Assembly: GCF_001693735.1 (NCBI RefSeq)
Contig: NZ_LWDV01000005.1
Location: 65,522-129,521 of the forward strand
Origin: Orenia metallireducens
Lineage (GTDB): Bacteria > Bacillota > Halanaerobiia > Halobacteroidales > Halobacteroidaceae
DNA length: 64,000 bases
Direction: 5' to 3'
The notes beneath the pieces were generated by a model that ran no database searches, was not told where the DNA came from, and saw only the letters and a list, made by a program, of their open reading frames with translations. A program made the position numbers and the translations under genes. The stretch's first letter is position 1, and each line of letters begins with the position of its first letter. Positions 1 to 9,511 of this stretch are shown here, piece by piece.

Positions 1-1
1 A

Positions 2-1123
2 GTAGGATTTAAGAATTTCTGCGCTAAAGTTTCTAAAGATACAAGCTCTGTTCAATACGAAAATGATTGTATTATGAGACCTAACTTTGGTGATGACTAC
101 GGTATTGCATGTTGTGTATCTGCTATGGATTCTGGTAAAGAGATTCAATACTTTGGAGCTAGATGTAACTTACCTAAAACATTACTTTATGCATTAAATG
201 GTGGACGTGATGAGAAGACTGGTGTACAGGTAGGACCAGAGTTTACTCCTTATACTGGAGAAGTTCTAGAATTTAATAAAGTAATGGATCAATTTGATAG
301 ATTCCTAGACTGGTTGACTGAGCAGTATGTAGATGCATTAAATATCATTCACTATATGCATGATAAGTATGCTTATGAAGCTGTACAGATGGCACTACAT
401 GATAGTGAAGTAGGAAGAATTATGGGATTTGGTGTAGCAGGATTATCAATTATTGCTGACTCCTTAAGTGCTATTAAATATGCTAAAGTTAAACCTATTA
501 AAAATGAAGAAGGAATTATTGTTGACTTTGAAATCGAAGGTGATTTTCCTAAATATGGTAACGATGATGACCGTGTAGATAGTTTAGCTGTAGATGTTGT
601 TAAGAGATTTATGACTAAGTTACAAAAGCATAAGCTATATAGAAATGCTAAACATTCAATGTCTGTATTAACAATTACATCTAATGTAGTCTATGGTAAG
701 AAGACAGGTTCTACTCCTGATGGACGTAAAGCTGGAGAGCCATTTGCTCCAGGTGCGAACCCAATGCATGGACGTGATACTTCTGGTGCAGTTGCATCTT
801 TGAACTCTGTAGCTAAGATACCATATGATTATTGTCAAGATGGTATCTCAAATACTTTCTCTATCGTTCCTAAGGCATTAGGATCTGATGAAGAAGAACA
901 GATTAATAACTTAGTATCTATCTTAGATGGATACTTTGATCAAGATGCTCATCACTTAAACGTTAATGTACTACAACGTGAGACATTATTAGATGCGGTA
1001 GAGCATCCAGAGAAGTACCCACAATTAACTATTAGAGTTTCTGGATATGCAGTAAACTTTATTAGATTAACTCCAGAACAACAACAGGAAGTAATCGCAA
1101 GAACTTTCCATAAGAGTATGTAA
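2..1123 (+). CDS. pflB: Formate C-acetyltransferase (pyruvate formate-lyase), 3' part
   Basis: Cytoplasmic glycyl-radical enzyme that splits pyruvate with CoA into acetyl-CoA and formate during anaerobic growth. The reading frame is open from base 2, so the gene starts before the window; the visible 373 residues are about the C-terminal half. The catalytic cysteine pair is in GIACCVSAM (residues 37-38 of the fragment) and the radical glycine is in RVSGYAVNF (residue 348 of the fragment), close to the C-terminus as expected. The activating enzyme gene follows 165 bases later, past a strong hairpin. Family assignment is firm; the length of the missing N-terminus cannot be seen. Confidence 0.96.
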   Translation, partial: VGFKNFCAKVSKDTSSVQYENDCIMRPNFGDDYGIACCVSAMDSGKEIQYFGARCNLPKTLLYALNGGRDEKTGVQVGPEFTPYTGEVLEFNKVMDQFDRFLDWLTEQYVDALNIIHYMHDKYAYEAVQMALHDSEVGRIMGFGVAGLSIIADSLSAIKYAKVKPIKNEEGIIVDFEIEGDFPKYGNDDDRVDSLAVDVVKRFMTKLQKHKLYRNAKHSMSVLTITSNVVYGKKTGSTPDGRKAGEPFAPGANPMHGRDTSGAVASLNSVAKIPYDYCQDGISNTFSIVPKALGSDEEEQINNLVSILDGYFDQDAHHLNVNVLQRETLLDAVEHPEKYPQLTIRVSGYAVNFIRLTPEQQQEVIARTFHKSM

Positions 1124-1143
1124 TTGAATAGATTTGATTAAAG

Positions 1144-1180
1144 AATTAGGGGATGAATTATTCATCTCCTAATTTCTTTT
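1144..1180 (+). terminator. Rho-independent terminator after pflB
   Basis: A 14-bp stem (1144-1157 with 1161-1174, one G-T pair), 3-nt loop, then a T-rich tail. It lies between pflB and pflA, so pflA probably has its own promoter or is expressed by readthrough. Confidence 0.8.
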
Positions 1181-1288
1181 ATATGTATTTTGTTTTATTA
1201 ATATTTTATCTAAGTTTTAGGAGATAGTAATATTATGGATAGTTTTATATTCCAAATTTAAAGGCGAAATAGAAAGTGGGGGATTATA

Positions 1289-2023
1289 ATGGCAAAAGGT
1301 TGGATTCATTCAGTTGAAAGTTTAGGTACTCAAGATGGACCTGGAATTAGGTATGTTGTCTTTACTCAAGGATGCCCTCTTAGATGTAAATATTGTCACA
1401 ATCCAGATACTTGGTGTATGACTGATGGTCAAGAGATAGAGGTAGAGGAGTTAATGAGTAAGATATTAAGGTGTAAACCTTTTATTAGTAGGTCTAAGGG
1501 AGGGGTGACCATCTCAGGTGGTGAGCCCACTTTACAAATAGATTTTGTATTAGAACTATTAAAGAGATGTAAAGAAGAAGAACTTCACACTGCACTAGAT
1601 ACTTCTGGATATATAGATAAAGATAAATTTGAATCACTATTACCTTATATTGATTTAGTCTTATTAGATATTAAGCATATAGATGATATTGAACATCAAG
1701 AGTTGACAGGGGTTAGCAATCAAAAGATTTTAGAGATTTTGAATTTATTAGAAGAGAAAGGTAAAAGTTTTTGGGTTAGGCATGTAGTTGTACCTGGAAT
1801 CAATGATAAGGTAGAGTATATAGAGAGGTTAACTGAATTATTAGCACCTTTAGATAATTTAGAGAAAGTTGAGTTAATAGCTTATCATGAATTAGGAGTT
1901 CATAAGTGGGAGACAATTGGGTTAGATTATCAGTTAAAAGACGTTAAACCTCCTAGTAAGGAGAAGATGGAAGAGTTCAAAGAGATATTTATTCAAAAAG
2001 GAATCAATACTGTAATTAAATAG
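1289..2023 (+). CDS. pflA: Pyruvate formate-lyase-activating enzyme (radical SAM)
   Basis: Radical SAM enzyme that places the glycyl radical on PflB using S-adenosylmethionine and a 4Fe-4S cluster. The cluster cysteines are C29, C33 and C36 in GCPLRCKYCHN, and the GGEP-type SAM motif is in TISGGEPTLQ. At 244 residues it has the usual length for PflA and lacks the extra ferredoxin-like cluster domain found in some other activases. The ATG follows a GTGGGGGA ribosome-binding site. It lies just after pflB in the normal order. Confidence 0.96.
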   Translation: MAKGWIHSVESLGTQDGPGIRYVVFTQGCPLRCKYCHNPDTWCMTDGQEIEVEELMSKILRCKPFISRSKGGVTISGGEPTLQIDFVLELLKRCKEEELHTALDTSGYIDKDKFESLLPYIDLVLLDIKHIDDIEHQELTGVSNQKILEILNLLEEKGKSFWVRHVVVPGINDKVEYIERLTELLAPLDNLEKVELIAYHELGVHKWETIGLDYQLKDVKPPSKEKMEEFKEIFIQKGINTVIK

Positions 2024-2036
2024 ATCTATTTTTATT

Positions 2037-2073
2037 AGTCAGGCAGCTTATTTAGCTGCCTGACTCTTTTTTG
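2037..2073 (+). terminator. Terminator after pflA
   Basis: A perfect 12-bp stem (2037-2048 with 2054-2065), 5-nt loop and CTTTTTTG tail. Confidence 0.9.
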
Positions 2074-2166
2074 TTATTGGTTACTCATTACTATCTTATC
2101 TATCTTGAATATTAAATTGGCATTAGTATTATACTAAAAGAAAATAGTTGATTAGGAGTGGCAAGA

Positions 2167-2994
2167 ATGAAGGTTAAAAGAGTTTTATTATGTCTAATTA
2201 TAAGCTTAGTTCTCATTCAATTGGTTGGATGTAGTGGAAAGCAAGAAGAAAAGCAAGAAAGTAAAGTTAATGAAAATTATCCTCCAAACTCTTTGATAGA
2301 TATTAGTATGAGTGTTGAAAAGATTATAACTAAATTAGAAAAAGATTATGAGAAGGTACAAGAAGAGAAGAAGAAAGCAGAGAATAAAAGTTCTGAAAAT
2401 GATAAATCTACTAAGAAGCAAGAATCTAATAACAATGAAAAGAAGATGAAGAAATTAGAGGATGCTTTAACGAAAAGTTGGAAGAAAGTTAATGAAGAAG
2501 TTAAAAGTTTACACCAAAGTTGGAATAGTTATGAAAGTAAAGAGATGATAGATAAGCAGAAGATAAACTCTATAGAAAAAGAATTGAATGATCTAACAGA
2601 GATATCCAATGATGAAAAATTACTTGCTACTTTATTGAAGATAAATCAATTTAATCTAGAGATAGCTGATTTATATAGTAATTATAATTCAAAAATAAAA
2701 ACTCTATTAAAGAAAGTAGAAGCATATACAAGGGATATAATGTATCTTAGTTTTCTAATAGATACTAAAGAGAATACCTCTAAACAAGTAGAAGATATAG
2801 ATAAAATTAAAGAGATATTACCACAGATAGAGTTTAACTTTGAAAATGATAAGAAGATGAAGAATAAAGTTAAGGAACTGAATAAAGCAGTAGAGGATTT
2901 AGAACAAGCAGTTAAAAAACAAATAAAAGAGGTTATTAAGGTTAAGGGAGAGTTGATTTTAAAGAAGGTAAAAGAATTAGAAGAATCTAAATAA
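2167..2994 (+). CDS. Coiled-coil lipoprotein of unknown function
   Basis: A 275-residue predicted lipoprotein. The start is placed at ATG 2167 because the AGGAG site at 2153-2157 is correctly spaced from it; an in-frame GTG at 2158 touches that site and is unlikely. The N-terminus MKVKRVLLCLIISLVLIQ is a hydrophobic signal, followed by the lipobox LVGC. The remainder is very rich in Lys and Glu with long predicted helices and coiled coil (about residues 45-130 and 215-272). No family is recognised. It stands alone between two terminators, so context gives no clue to function. Confidence 0.75.
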   Translation: MKVKRVLLCLIISLVLIQLVGCSGKQEEKQESKVNENYPPNSLIDISMSVEKIITKLEKDYEKVQEEKKKAENKSSENDKSTKKQESNNNEKKMKKLEDALTKSWKKVNEEVKSLHQSWNSYESKEMIDKQKINSIEKELNDLTEISNDEKLLATLLKINQFNLEIADLYSNYNSKIKTLLKKVEAYTRDIMYLSFLIDTKENTSKQVEDIDKIKEILPQIEFNFENDKKMKNKVKELNKAVEDLEQAVKKQIKEVIKVKGELILKKVKELEESK

Positions 2995-2995
2995 T

Positions 2996-3033
2996 ATTAA
3001 AGGTAGACCAAATGGTCTACCTTTAATATTATT
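2996..3033 (+). terminator. Terminator after the coiled-coil lipoprotein gene
   Basis: A 15-bp perfect stem (2996-3010 with 3013-3027), 2-nt loop, then ATTATTT. It begins two bases after the stop codon. Confidence 0.75.
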
Positions 3034-3218
3034 TATTGTATTATGCTCAATACTAAACTACATCATATATTAATTAAGTTATAAATAAATTAAAAGTAAA
3101 TAACTATAAATTCATATTATAAATAGTGAATTTTTATCCTCTTTATATAATATAAATCAAAGTAGAATAAAATTAAGTCTGTTTAATAGTTATGCCATTT
3201 TTTAAGACTGAAGATTAG

Positions 3219-4613
<1,395 letters not shown>

Positions 4614-4636
4614 AAAATAATCAAAAATATTATTAT

Positions 4637-4672
4637 AAAAGGACAGCTGATAATTCAGCTGTTCTTTTAATT
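4637..4672 (+). terminator. Terminator after gdhA
   Basis: A 14-bp stem with one G-T pair (4637-4650 with 4655-4668), 4-nt loop, then T-rich sequence. Confidence 0.75.
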
Positions 4673-5120
4673 TATTAGTTTACATAACTTACCTTATTTT
4701 AACTTTGGTTCAACTTAATAGTTGTCACTAATTATACGGTACTTTTTTAATGTGTTTACTATAAAGGGATTATACTAAAAAGGATATTTTTGTATTTAAT
4801 AACTCACTGTTGATTTTCTAACATTTTTAAGTTTACGGTTAAATATAGTTTACATTAGTTTAAAAAATGGTTTAATTGATTTTGATACAAAATTTTGGTA
4901 TTATATTTATATAATTTATTACATAAAAAAACATTTTTAATTAATACATAGATTAATTTGATATTTTGTGAAATAAAAGAAGGTGAAATTATTATAAGTG
5001 TATAAGTATATTATGTGTTAAACTTTTTATTAAATATATTTCTTAATAAAAATTATAAAAAGGAGGGAAGATTAAGTTTAATCTGTGTGAGAAATAAAAT
5101 TATTAATTAGGAGGAAAAAG
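4673..5120. other. Long AT-rich leader region upstream of the lipoprotein/ABC operon
   Basis: About 450 bases without a gene. It contains a plausible sigma-A promoter (separate entry) that would give a roughly 210-nt untranslated leader. An extra AGGAGGG at about 5062 is not followed by a usable ORF. No riboswitch class is recognised. Confidence 0.5.
4876..4904 (+). promoter_or_regulatory. Candidate sigma-A promoter for the 5121-7521 operon
   Basis: TTGATT (4876-4881), 17-bp spacer, TATTAT (4899-4904). Good spacing and near-consensus boxes, in a very AT-rich background where chance matches are common. Confidence 0.5.
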
Positions 5121-5732
5121 ATGAATAGAAAACAAATTATACTATTAGGTTATGTATTATTATTATTATTGGTTATGGGGTGTCAAAGTGCAACAATTAA
5201 TACTTATTCTGATCCATCATTTAATAAAAATAAAATTACTAAGGTAGCTGTTTTTCCAATCAGAAATACTAGATTAGCTCCAAGTGAAAGTATGCAGATA
5301 AATAGAAAAATAATGCAAGGGATTAATTCCAAGAACCCTTCAATTGAAATAGTTAGTGCCCAAAAAGCTCTTGAAATTTTAAACCAACAAAAGTTAGCAG
5401 ATGATTGGGCAGATTTCTTAGAAGATTATAGTATAAGTGGATTTCCTAATGGTGAAATTTTGTTTAGAATAGGTGATGCACTGGGAGTAGATGCAATAAT
5501 TCAAGGTGAAATTGTTAACATGTACCAAGTAGATGGTAGATGGGGTAATAACAGCGGAGAAACACGAGTTACTGTTAGATATACGATGCTAGGGGTTGAT
5601 TCTGGGAAGACACTTTGGGAAGCATCAAGTGATGGGATAAAAACAACAGCAACTACTTTAGGAAAAGCACCCGCTCTTATTGAAGCAATTAATTTAGCTC
5701 AAGATAAAATTATACAAAATTTACCGTTTTAA
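5121..5732 (+). CDS. Lipoprotein with CsgG/LpoB/GNA1162-like fold
   Basis: A 203-residue predicted lipoprotein with N-terminal hydrophobic segment and lipobox LVMGC. The middle resembles the alpha/beta domain of CsgG, LpoB and GNA1162-type lipoproteins: a strand KVAVFPIRNTR, a helix, then GVDAIIQGEI, and a strand ending TLWEASSDG. This relationship is judged by pattern only. It starts at ATG with an AGGAGG site, and the ABC permease gene begins within about a dozen bases of its stop. In a diderm cell it may be a periplasmic or outer-membrane partner of the transporter; this is inference. Confidence 0.7.
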   Translation: MNRKQIILLGYVLLLLLVMGCQSATINTYSDPSFNKNKITKVAVFPIRNTRLAPSESMQINRKIMQGINSKNPSIEIVSAQKALEILNQQKLADDWADFLEDYSISGFPNGEILFRIGDALGVDAIIQGEIVNMYQVDGRWGNNSGETRVTVRYTMLGVDSGKTLWEASSDGIKTTATTLGKAPALIEAINLAQDKIIQNLPF

Positions 5733-5744
5733 GGAGTGTTGAAT

Positions 5745-6860
5745 TTGAAGCTCCCATCTTTTCTATTGGCTATTAGAAGAAATAAGATTAGTTCTTATTT
5801 TATAGTTAGTTTAATTTGTATTGTCATATCTTTGATTGTTCTAGTTTCGAGTTTAACTAGATATATTTCAGAATCAGAGCTTAGAGCATGGGGGAATCTT
5901 TTAGATAATTTTTCAATAATTCAACCAAAAGCAAATATATTATCGTCAAGTATATTAGATAAGTTAGAGAATTATAGTATCATTGAAAGGTATATACCTT
6001 TCAATGATACTATAATTAAAATGCCAGGTATTTTAAATTCTGAATATCGTCCTGTATTTGCTTTAAAAATAGAGGATATAGAAGATTTTATAAGTTTTTT
6101 TCATGCTGAATTATTAGAAGGAGAATTCCCAAAGAAAGGTTCAAGAGAAATTGCTTTAAGTAAAGATATAGTTGAAGCAAGAAATTTAAAAATTGGTGAT
6201 TATATAGGTAAAGCTATTGATGAAGATGAATTTTTATGGGGAAGATTCAAAATAAGTGGAATTATTGATGGAAAAATTTCTGTAGGATTAATTTCTTTTG
6301 AGTATTGGCAAAGAAGAAGTCCTCAACCATTTTCCTATATTGCTTTTCCTGTTAAAGGAAAGCTAAAGGAAATGAACCGATATATTATTAATAAGAGCAA
6401 TTTTAATATAAAGTTAGAGACGAAAACAAGTTTTATTAAGAGATATAGAGAAAAATATAGAAATTTAAATAAGTTAATCCTAATAATAATTGTTATATTG
6501 ACTGTTTCTTTAATATTAATTATTATATTATTTGTATTTTTATTTTTAAAGAATAGAGCAAAAGAATTCGCGTTATTTTATTCTAAAGGGATAAAGTTAA
6601 GTAGAATAATTCTTTATACTATAAAAGAAATAAGTATGTTAATGATTATAGGGTGGTTATTAGGCGTTTGTTTCTCACAAATTATTTTATATTTAATTAA
6701 AATAGTTGTTTTCAAAAAAGGAGTTTTCTTAGCTTCTATTGGAAGTAGAGAATTTTTATTAACTTTACCTATAATATTTTCTTTAATAATAATCTCTATT
6801 TTAGTTATTGTAAAAAATCTAAATATAAATAATATACTGAAAGAAATAATAGGTGAATAA
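5745..6860 (+). CDS. ABC transporter permease, MacB/LolC/FtsX-like
   Basis: A 371-residue membrane protein with the layout of the MacB/FtsX family: one N-terminal transmembrane helix (about residues 17-40), a large extracytoplasmic domain (about 45-235) and three C-terminal helices (about 240-265, 290-320 and 340-362). The start is placed at TTG 5745, nine bases after AAGGAG; GTG 5736 and TTG 5739 overlap or touch that site. The ATPase gene starts one base after the stop. A 48-bp perfect palindrome (5970-6017) lies within the coding region and is translated without disturbing the frame. The substrate is unknown; family members move lipoproteins, peptides or toxins. Confidence 0.8.
   Translation: MKLPSFLLAIRRNKISSYFIVSLICIVISLIVLVSSLTRYISESELRAWGNLLDNFSIIQPKANILSSSILDKLENYSIIERYIPFNDTIIKMPGILNSEYRPVFALKIEDIEDFISFFHAELLEGEFPKKGSREIALSKDIVEARNLKIGDYIGKAIDEDEFLWGRFKISGIIDGKISVGLISFEYWQRRSPQPFSYIAFPVKGKLKEMNRYIINKSNFNIKLETKTSFIKRYREKYRNLNKLILIIIVILTVSLILIIILFVFLFLKNRAKEFALFYSKGIKLSRIILYTIKEISMLMIIGWLLGVCFSQIILYLIKIVVFKKGVFLASIGSREFLLTLPIIFSLIIISILVIVKNLNINNILKEIIGE
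5970..6017. repeat. 48-bp perfect palindrome inside the permease gene
   Basis: Bases 5970-5993 are the exact reverse complement of 5994-6017, with no loop and no mismatch. It encodes part of the extracytoplasmic domain (around NYSIIERYIPFNDTII). Perfect palindromes of this length are unstable in most bacteria and rarely found in coding DNA. Confidence 0.97.
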
Positions 6861-6861
6861 G

Positions 6862-7521
6862 ATGAAAATAAAATTAGAGAATGTTAAATTTAAACGCGAG
6901 AAAAGAAATGCTGATGAAATTTTCCATAATATAAACTTAGATATTAATAGTAGCCCAAGATTAATATTTTTATTAGGCAATTCTGGTTCAGGAAAAAGTA
7001 CTTTATTACACTTATTAAATGGTTTAATTTTTTGTACAAGTGGCAATATTCAAATAAATAACTTTAATTTGAGTAATGATTTAAATGAAAATGATCTTAT
7101 AAGATATAGGTCTTCAGAGTGTTCTATATTATTTCAAAATTACCCTTTAGTTGATTGGATGACTTGTTTGGAGAATTTAAATTTAGAAAGTGAAAATATT
7201 GATTATATTAAATCTTTTTGTAGGTATTTGGGGATATGGGATTTAAGAAATAATTTTCCGAATGAATTATCTTTTGGACAAAGACAAAGATTTGCTATAG
7301 TGCAACTGTTATTATCAAAATGTAATATATTATTATTAGATGAACCTACTTCTGCACTAGATAGCGATAATAAAATTCAACTTATTAAATTAATAAAAGA
7401 TTATACTGTTAAAGAAAATAAAGTGGTTTTTATTGCTACTCATGATAAAGATTTATGTGATTATGCAGATGAAATATATAAATTTGAAGATAAAACTTTG
7501 AAATTTATAGAAAATATTTAA
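6862..7521 (+). CDS. ABC transporter ATP-binding protein, LolD/MacB type
   Basis: A 219-residue ATPase that powers the adjacent permease. Motifs in order: Walker A GNSGSGKST, Q-loop ILFQNYPLVDWMT, signature LSFGQRQR (usual LSGGQ, here LSFGQ), Walker B ILLLDEPTSALD, and H-loop ATHDKD. ATG 6862 is chosen because AGGTGA at 6851-6856 precedes it; a GTG at 6853 is in frame but overlaps that site. One base separates it from the permease stop, so the two are translationally coupled. No periplasmic adaptor (MacA-like) gene is present nearby. Confidence 0.9.
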   Translation: MKIKLENVKFKREKRNADEIFHNINLDINSSPRLIFLLGNSGSGKSTLLHLLNGLIFCTSGNIQINNFNLSNDLNENDLIRYRSSECSILFQNYPLVDWMTCLENLNLESENIDYIKSFCRYLGIWDLRNNFPNELSFGQRQRFAIVQLLLSKCNILLLDEPTSALDSDNKIQLIKLIKDYTVKENKVVFIATHDKDLCDYADEIYKFEDKTLKFIENI

Positions 7522-7588
7522 TTGTGGATTTATTATATTCTTATGAAAAGTTATATAGAGAATTAATACTATCTAAGCATAAGTAACA

Positions 7589-7634
7589 ACAAATAAAGAG
7601 TTATCACTAAATTTAGTGATAACTCTTTATTTGT
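7589..7634. terminator. 46-bp perfect palindrome, terminator after the ABC operon
   Basis: Bases 7589-7611 are the exact reverse complement of 7612-7634. The arm ends in CTCTTTATTTGT, a T-rich stretch, so it can act as an intrinsic terminator on the plus strand. It lies 67 bases after the ATPase stop. Confidence 0.7.
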
Positions 7635-7697
7635 AAGGATATATTGATACATAAGTGAATTTTATTCTTATCTTCTCTTTAATTATTCGGATTTTTA

Positions 7698-7726
7698 TTG
7701 ACTAAGGCCTTTTAGTTTGTTATTAT
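7698..7726 (+). promoter_or_regulatory. Sigma-A promoter of the purDKE unit
   Basis: TTGACT (7698-7703), 17-bp spacer, TATTAT (7721-7726). Transcription would start near 7733, just before the guanine aptamer. Confidence 0.8.
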
Positions 7727-7748
7727 ATGACTAGAATAGTCGAATATG

Positions 7749-7817
7749 CCTCATATAAATGTAAGAATAGGGCTTACAAGTATCTACCAGGTAGCCGTAA
7801 ACTACCTGACTATGAGG
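7749..7817 (+). ncRNA. Guanine-class purine riboswitch aptamer (first half of a tandem riboswitch)
   Basis: All parts of the purine aptamer are visible: P1 (7749-7755 with 7811-7817), P2 (7760-7765 with 7773-7778) with 7-nt loop AATAGGG, the J2/3 core GTATCTACC, P3 (7788-7794 with 7802-7808) with loop CCGTAAA, and J3/1 GACTATG. The specificity base (position 74 of the xpt aptamer) is C7810, which predicts guanine or hypoxanthine rather than adenine. The base at the flipped-out position 48 is A instead of U, a position known to vary. The aptamer has no terminator of its own; the PRPP aptamer follows after three bases. Confidence 0.93.
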
Positions 7818-7820
7818 GAA

Positions 7821-8057
7821 GTGTACCTAGGGTTCCGCACTAGGACAGTGTACAGGGTATAGTTAAGATATTAAAATCAATCTTTTAGAGATTCAATGAT
7901 TTTGAACTTAACTGTAGATTGTAAATTATAAACTGTAAACTGTATTTGTGGCTGGTCCAAGCGGTACAGATGCTATAGTTATTACACCGAAGGGATAAAA
8001 GCCCAGGCGGGGAGGTTCTACTCTTAGTTAGTAGAGGTTCCCTGTCTGGGCTTTTTT
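7821..8057 (+). ncRNA. PRPP riboswitch (ykkC subtype 2) with expression platform
   Basis: The conserved ykkC blocks appear in order: CTAGGGTTCCG (7827-7837), CTGGTCCAAGCGG (7952-7964), ACACCG (7984-7989) and GGGATAAAAGCCCAGG. Bases 7822-7827 pair with 7962-7967 to close the P1 helix. Position upstream of purD and tandem placement with a guanine aptamer fit the PRPP subtype rather than guanidine-I or ppGpp; the subtype call is from context and sequence pattern. The arm between the first two blocks (about 7850-7945) contains a copy of an interspersed inverted repeat. The 3' aptamer block overlaps the 5' arm of the terminator, so PRPP binding should prevent termination. Confidence 0.85.
7998..8057 (+). 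terminator. Regulated terminator of the tandem guanine-PRPP riboswitch
   Basis: A 14-bp stem with two G-T pairs (8000-8013 with 8039-8052) enclosing a smaller hairpin, followed by six T. The 5' arm includes the GCCCAGG of the PRPP aptamer, making aptamer and terminator mutually exclusive. Confidence 0.9.
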
Positions 8058-8131
8058 ATATGTAGAAGATGATAAAAGAATATAAATGTTTCACATGAAA
8101 CTATAAATTTATATAAATATGGAGGGATTAG

Positions 8132-9397
8132 ATGAAGATATTAGTTGTAGGTAATGGCGGTCGTGAACATGCTTTAGTTTGGAAGTTGAAACAGAGTGAA
8201 AGAGTAGAGAAGATATATGTAGCTCCAGGAAATGCTGGAACAGCAAATTTAGCTAAGAATATAGAGATAGAGGCAACTGATATTGATAAACTAATCAAGT
8301 TTTGTAAAGAAGAAAAGGTTGATTTGACAGTAGTAGGACCAGAAGCTCCTTTGGTAGCAGGAGTTGTTGATGCTTTTGAGGGAGAAGGATTAAAAGTATT
8401 TGGACCTAATCAAGCTGCTGCTCAATTAGAAGGTAGTAAAGTCTTTTCTAAAGATTTCATGAAAAGATATAATATCCCTACAGCAAAGTATGAAAGTTTT
8501 GCTGATGCAAAGAAAGCAATTGGTTATATTAAAAGAGAAGGAGCTCCTATTGTAGTTAAGGCTGAAGGGTTAGCAGCAGGTAAAGGGGTAATTGTTGCTC
8601 AAACTGTAGAAGAAGCTGTTGCAGCTGTAGAGGAGATTATGGTTAATGAAAAGTTTGGGAATGCGGGAGAGAGAATTGTAGTTGAAGAATTCTTAGAAGG
8701 AGAAGAAGCAACGGTGTTAGCTTTTACTGATGGACAAACTATCGTTCCAATGATTCCATCTCAAGATCATAAGCCTGCTTATGATGGAGATAAAGGCCCT
8801 AATACTGGTGGAATGGGTGCATATGCTCCAGCACCTATAGCTACAGAAGAGCTAATGGCAAAGGTTTATGAAGAGATTCTAGTACCAACTATTGAAGGTT
8901 TGAAGAAGGAAGGAATTATTTTTAAAGGAGTTCTCTATAGTGGATTGATGATTGTAGATGGAGAAGCTAAGGTTATAGAGTATAATGTTCGTTTTGGTGA
9001 TCCAGAGGCAGAGGTAGTATTACCTTTATTAAAGAATGATTTAGTAGATATTATAGAAGCAATAATCGAAGATAGATTGGAAGCTGTTGATATTGAGTGG
9101 TTAAATCAGACAAGTGTATGTGTAATTATGGCTTCTGGTGGGTATCCAGTTGCCTATGAAAAAGGAAAAGAGATTAGTGGTATAGAGGAAGCTGAAGCTG
9201 AAGATATTATAGTCTTTCAAGCAGGGACAGACTTTAAAGATGATAAGCTAGTAACGGCAGGCGGACGGGTATTAGGAGTAACTGCCTTAGGTAATGGATA
9301 CCAAGCCACTATTGATAGAGCTTATGAAGGGGTTAAGAAGATAGATTTTGCTGATGCCCATTATAGAAAGGATATTGGAGCTAAAGCAGTTAAATAA
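8132..9397 (+). CDS. purD: Phosphoribosylamine-glycine ligase (GAR synthetase)
   Basis: Cytoplasmic ATP-grasp ligase joining phosphoribosylamine and glycine, second step of purine synthesis. It starts VVGNGGREHALVWKL with the GGREHA motif typical of PurD, has the ATP-grasp blocks VKAEGLAAGKGV and GPNTGGMGAYAPAP, and FGDPEAEVVLPLL near residue 290. At 421 residues it is a normal monofunctional PurD. ATG follows GGAGGG. It is the first gene after the tandem riboswitch, an unusual leader gene since purE or purB often leads pur operons in Firmicutes. Confidence 0.97.
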   Translation: MKILVVGNGGREHALVWKLKQSERVEKIYVAPGNAGTANLAKNIEIEATDIDKLIKFCKEEKVDLTVVGPEAPLVAGVVDAFEGEGLKVFGPNQAAAQLEGSKVFSKDFMKRYNIPTAKYESFADAKKAIGYIKREGAPIVVKAEGLAAGKGVIVAQTVEEAVAAVEEIMVNEKFGNAGERIVVEEFLEGEEATVLAFTDGQTIVPMIPSQDHKPAYDGDKGPNTGGMGAYAPAPIATEELMAKVYEEILVPTIEGLKKEGIIFKGVLYSGLMIVDGEAKVIEYNVRFGDPEAEVVLPLLKNDLVDIIEAIIEDRLEAVDIEWLNQTSVCVIMASGGYPVAYEKGKEISGIEEAEAEDIIVFQAGTDFKDDKLVTAGGRVLGVTALGNGYQATIDRAYEGVKKIDFADAHYRKDIGAKAVK

Positions 9398-9399
9398 TG

Positions 9400-9487
9400 G
9401 TGACGGGTAAAGAGTAAAAAGGGACGAGTTACTAATAATGACTATTATTAAGTCTTTTACTCGGCACCCGTTACCTGTCACTTGTTA
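9400..9487. repeat. Interspersed palindromic repeat, family 2 copy
   Basis: GTGACGGGTAA (9400-9410) pairs with TTACCTGTCAC (9471-9481) and the middle contains further hairpins. A related sequence with GAGTGACGAGTAAC and its inverse lies at 51040-51105. It fills most of the purD-purK gap. Confidence 0.75.
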
Positions 9488-9511
9488 CTATATATAAAGT
9501 GAGGTGTTAAA

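Noticed and set aside
7749..7817. Adenine riboswitch
   Set aside because: The specificity position is C (GACTATG), not U, so guanine or hypoxanthine is predicted.
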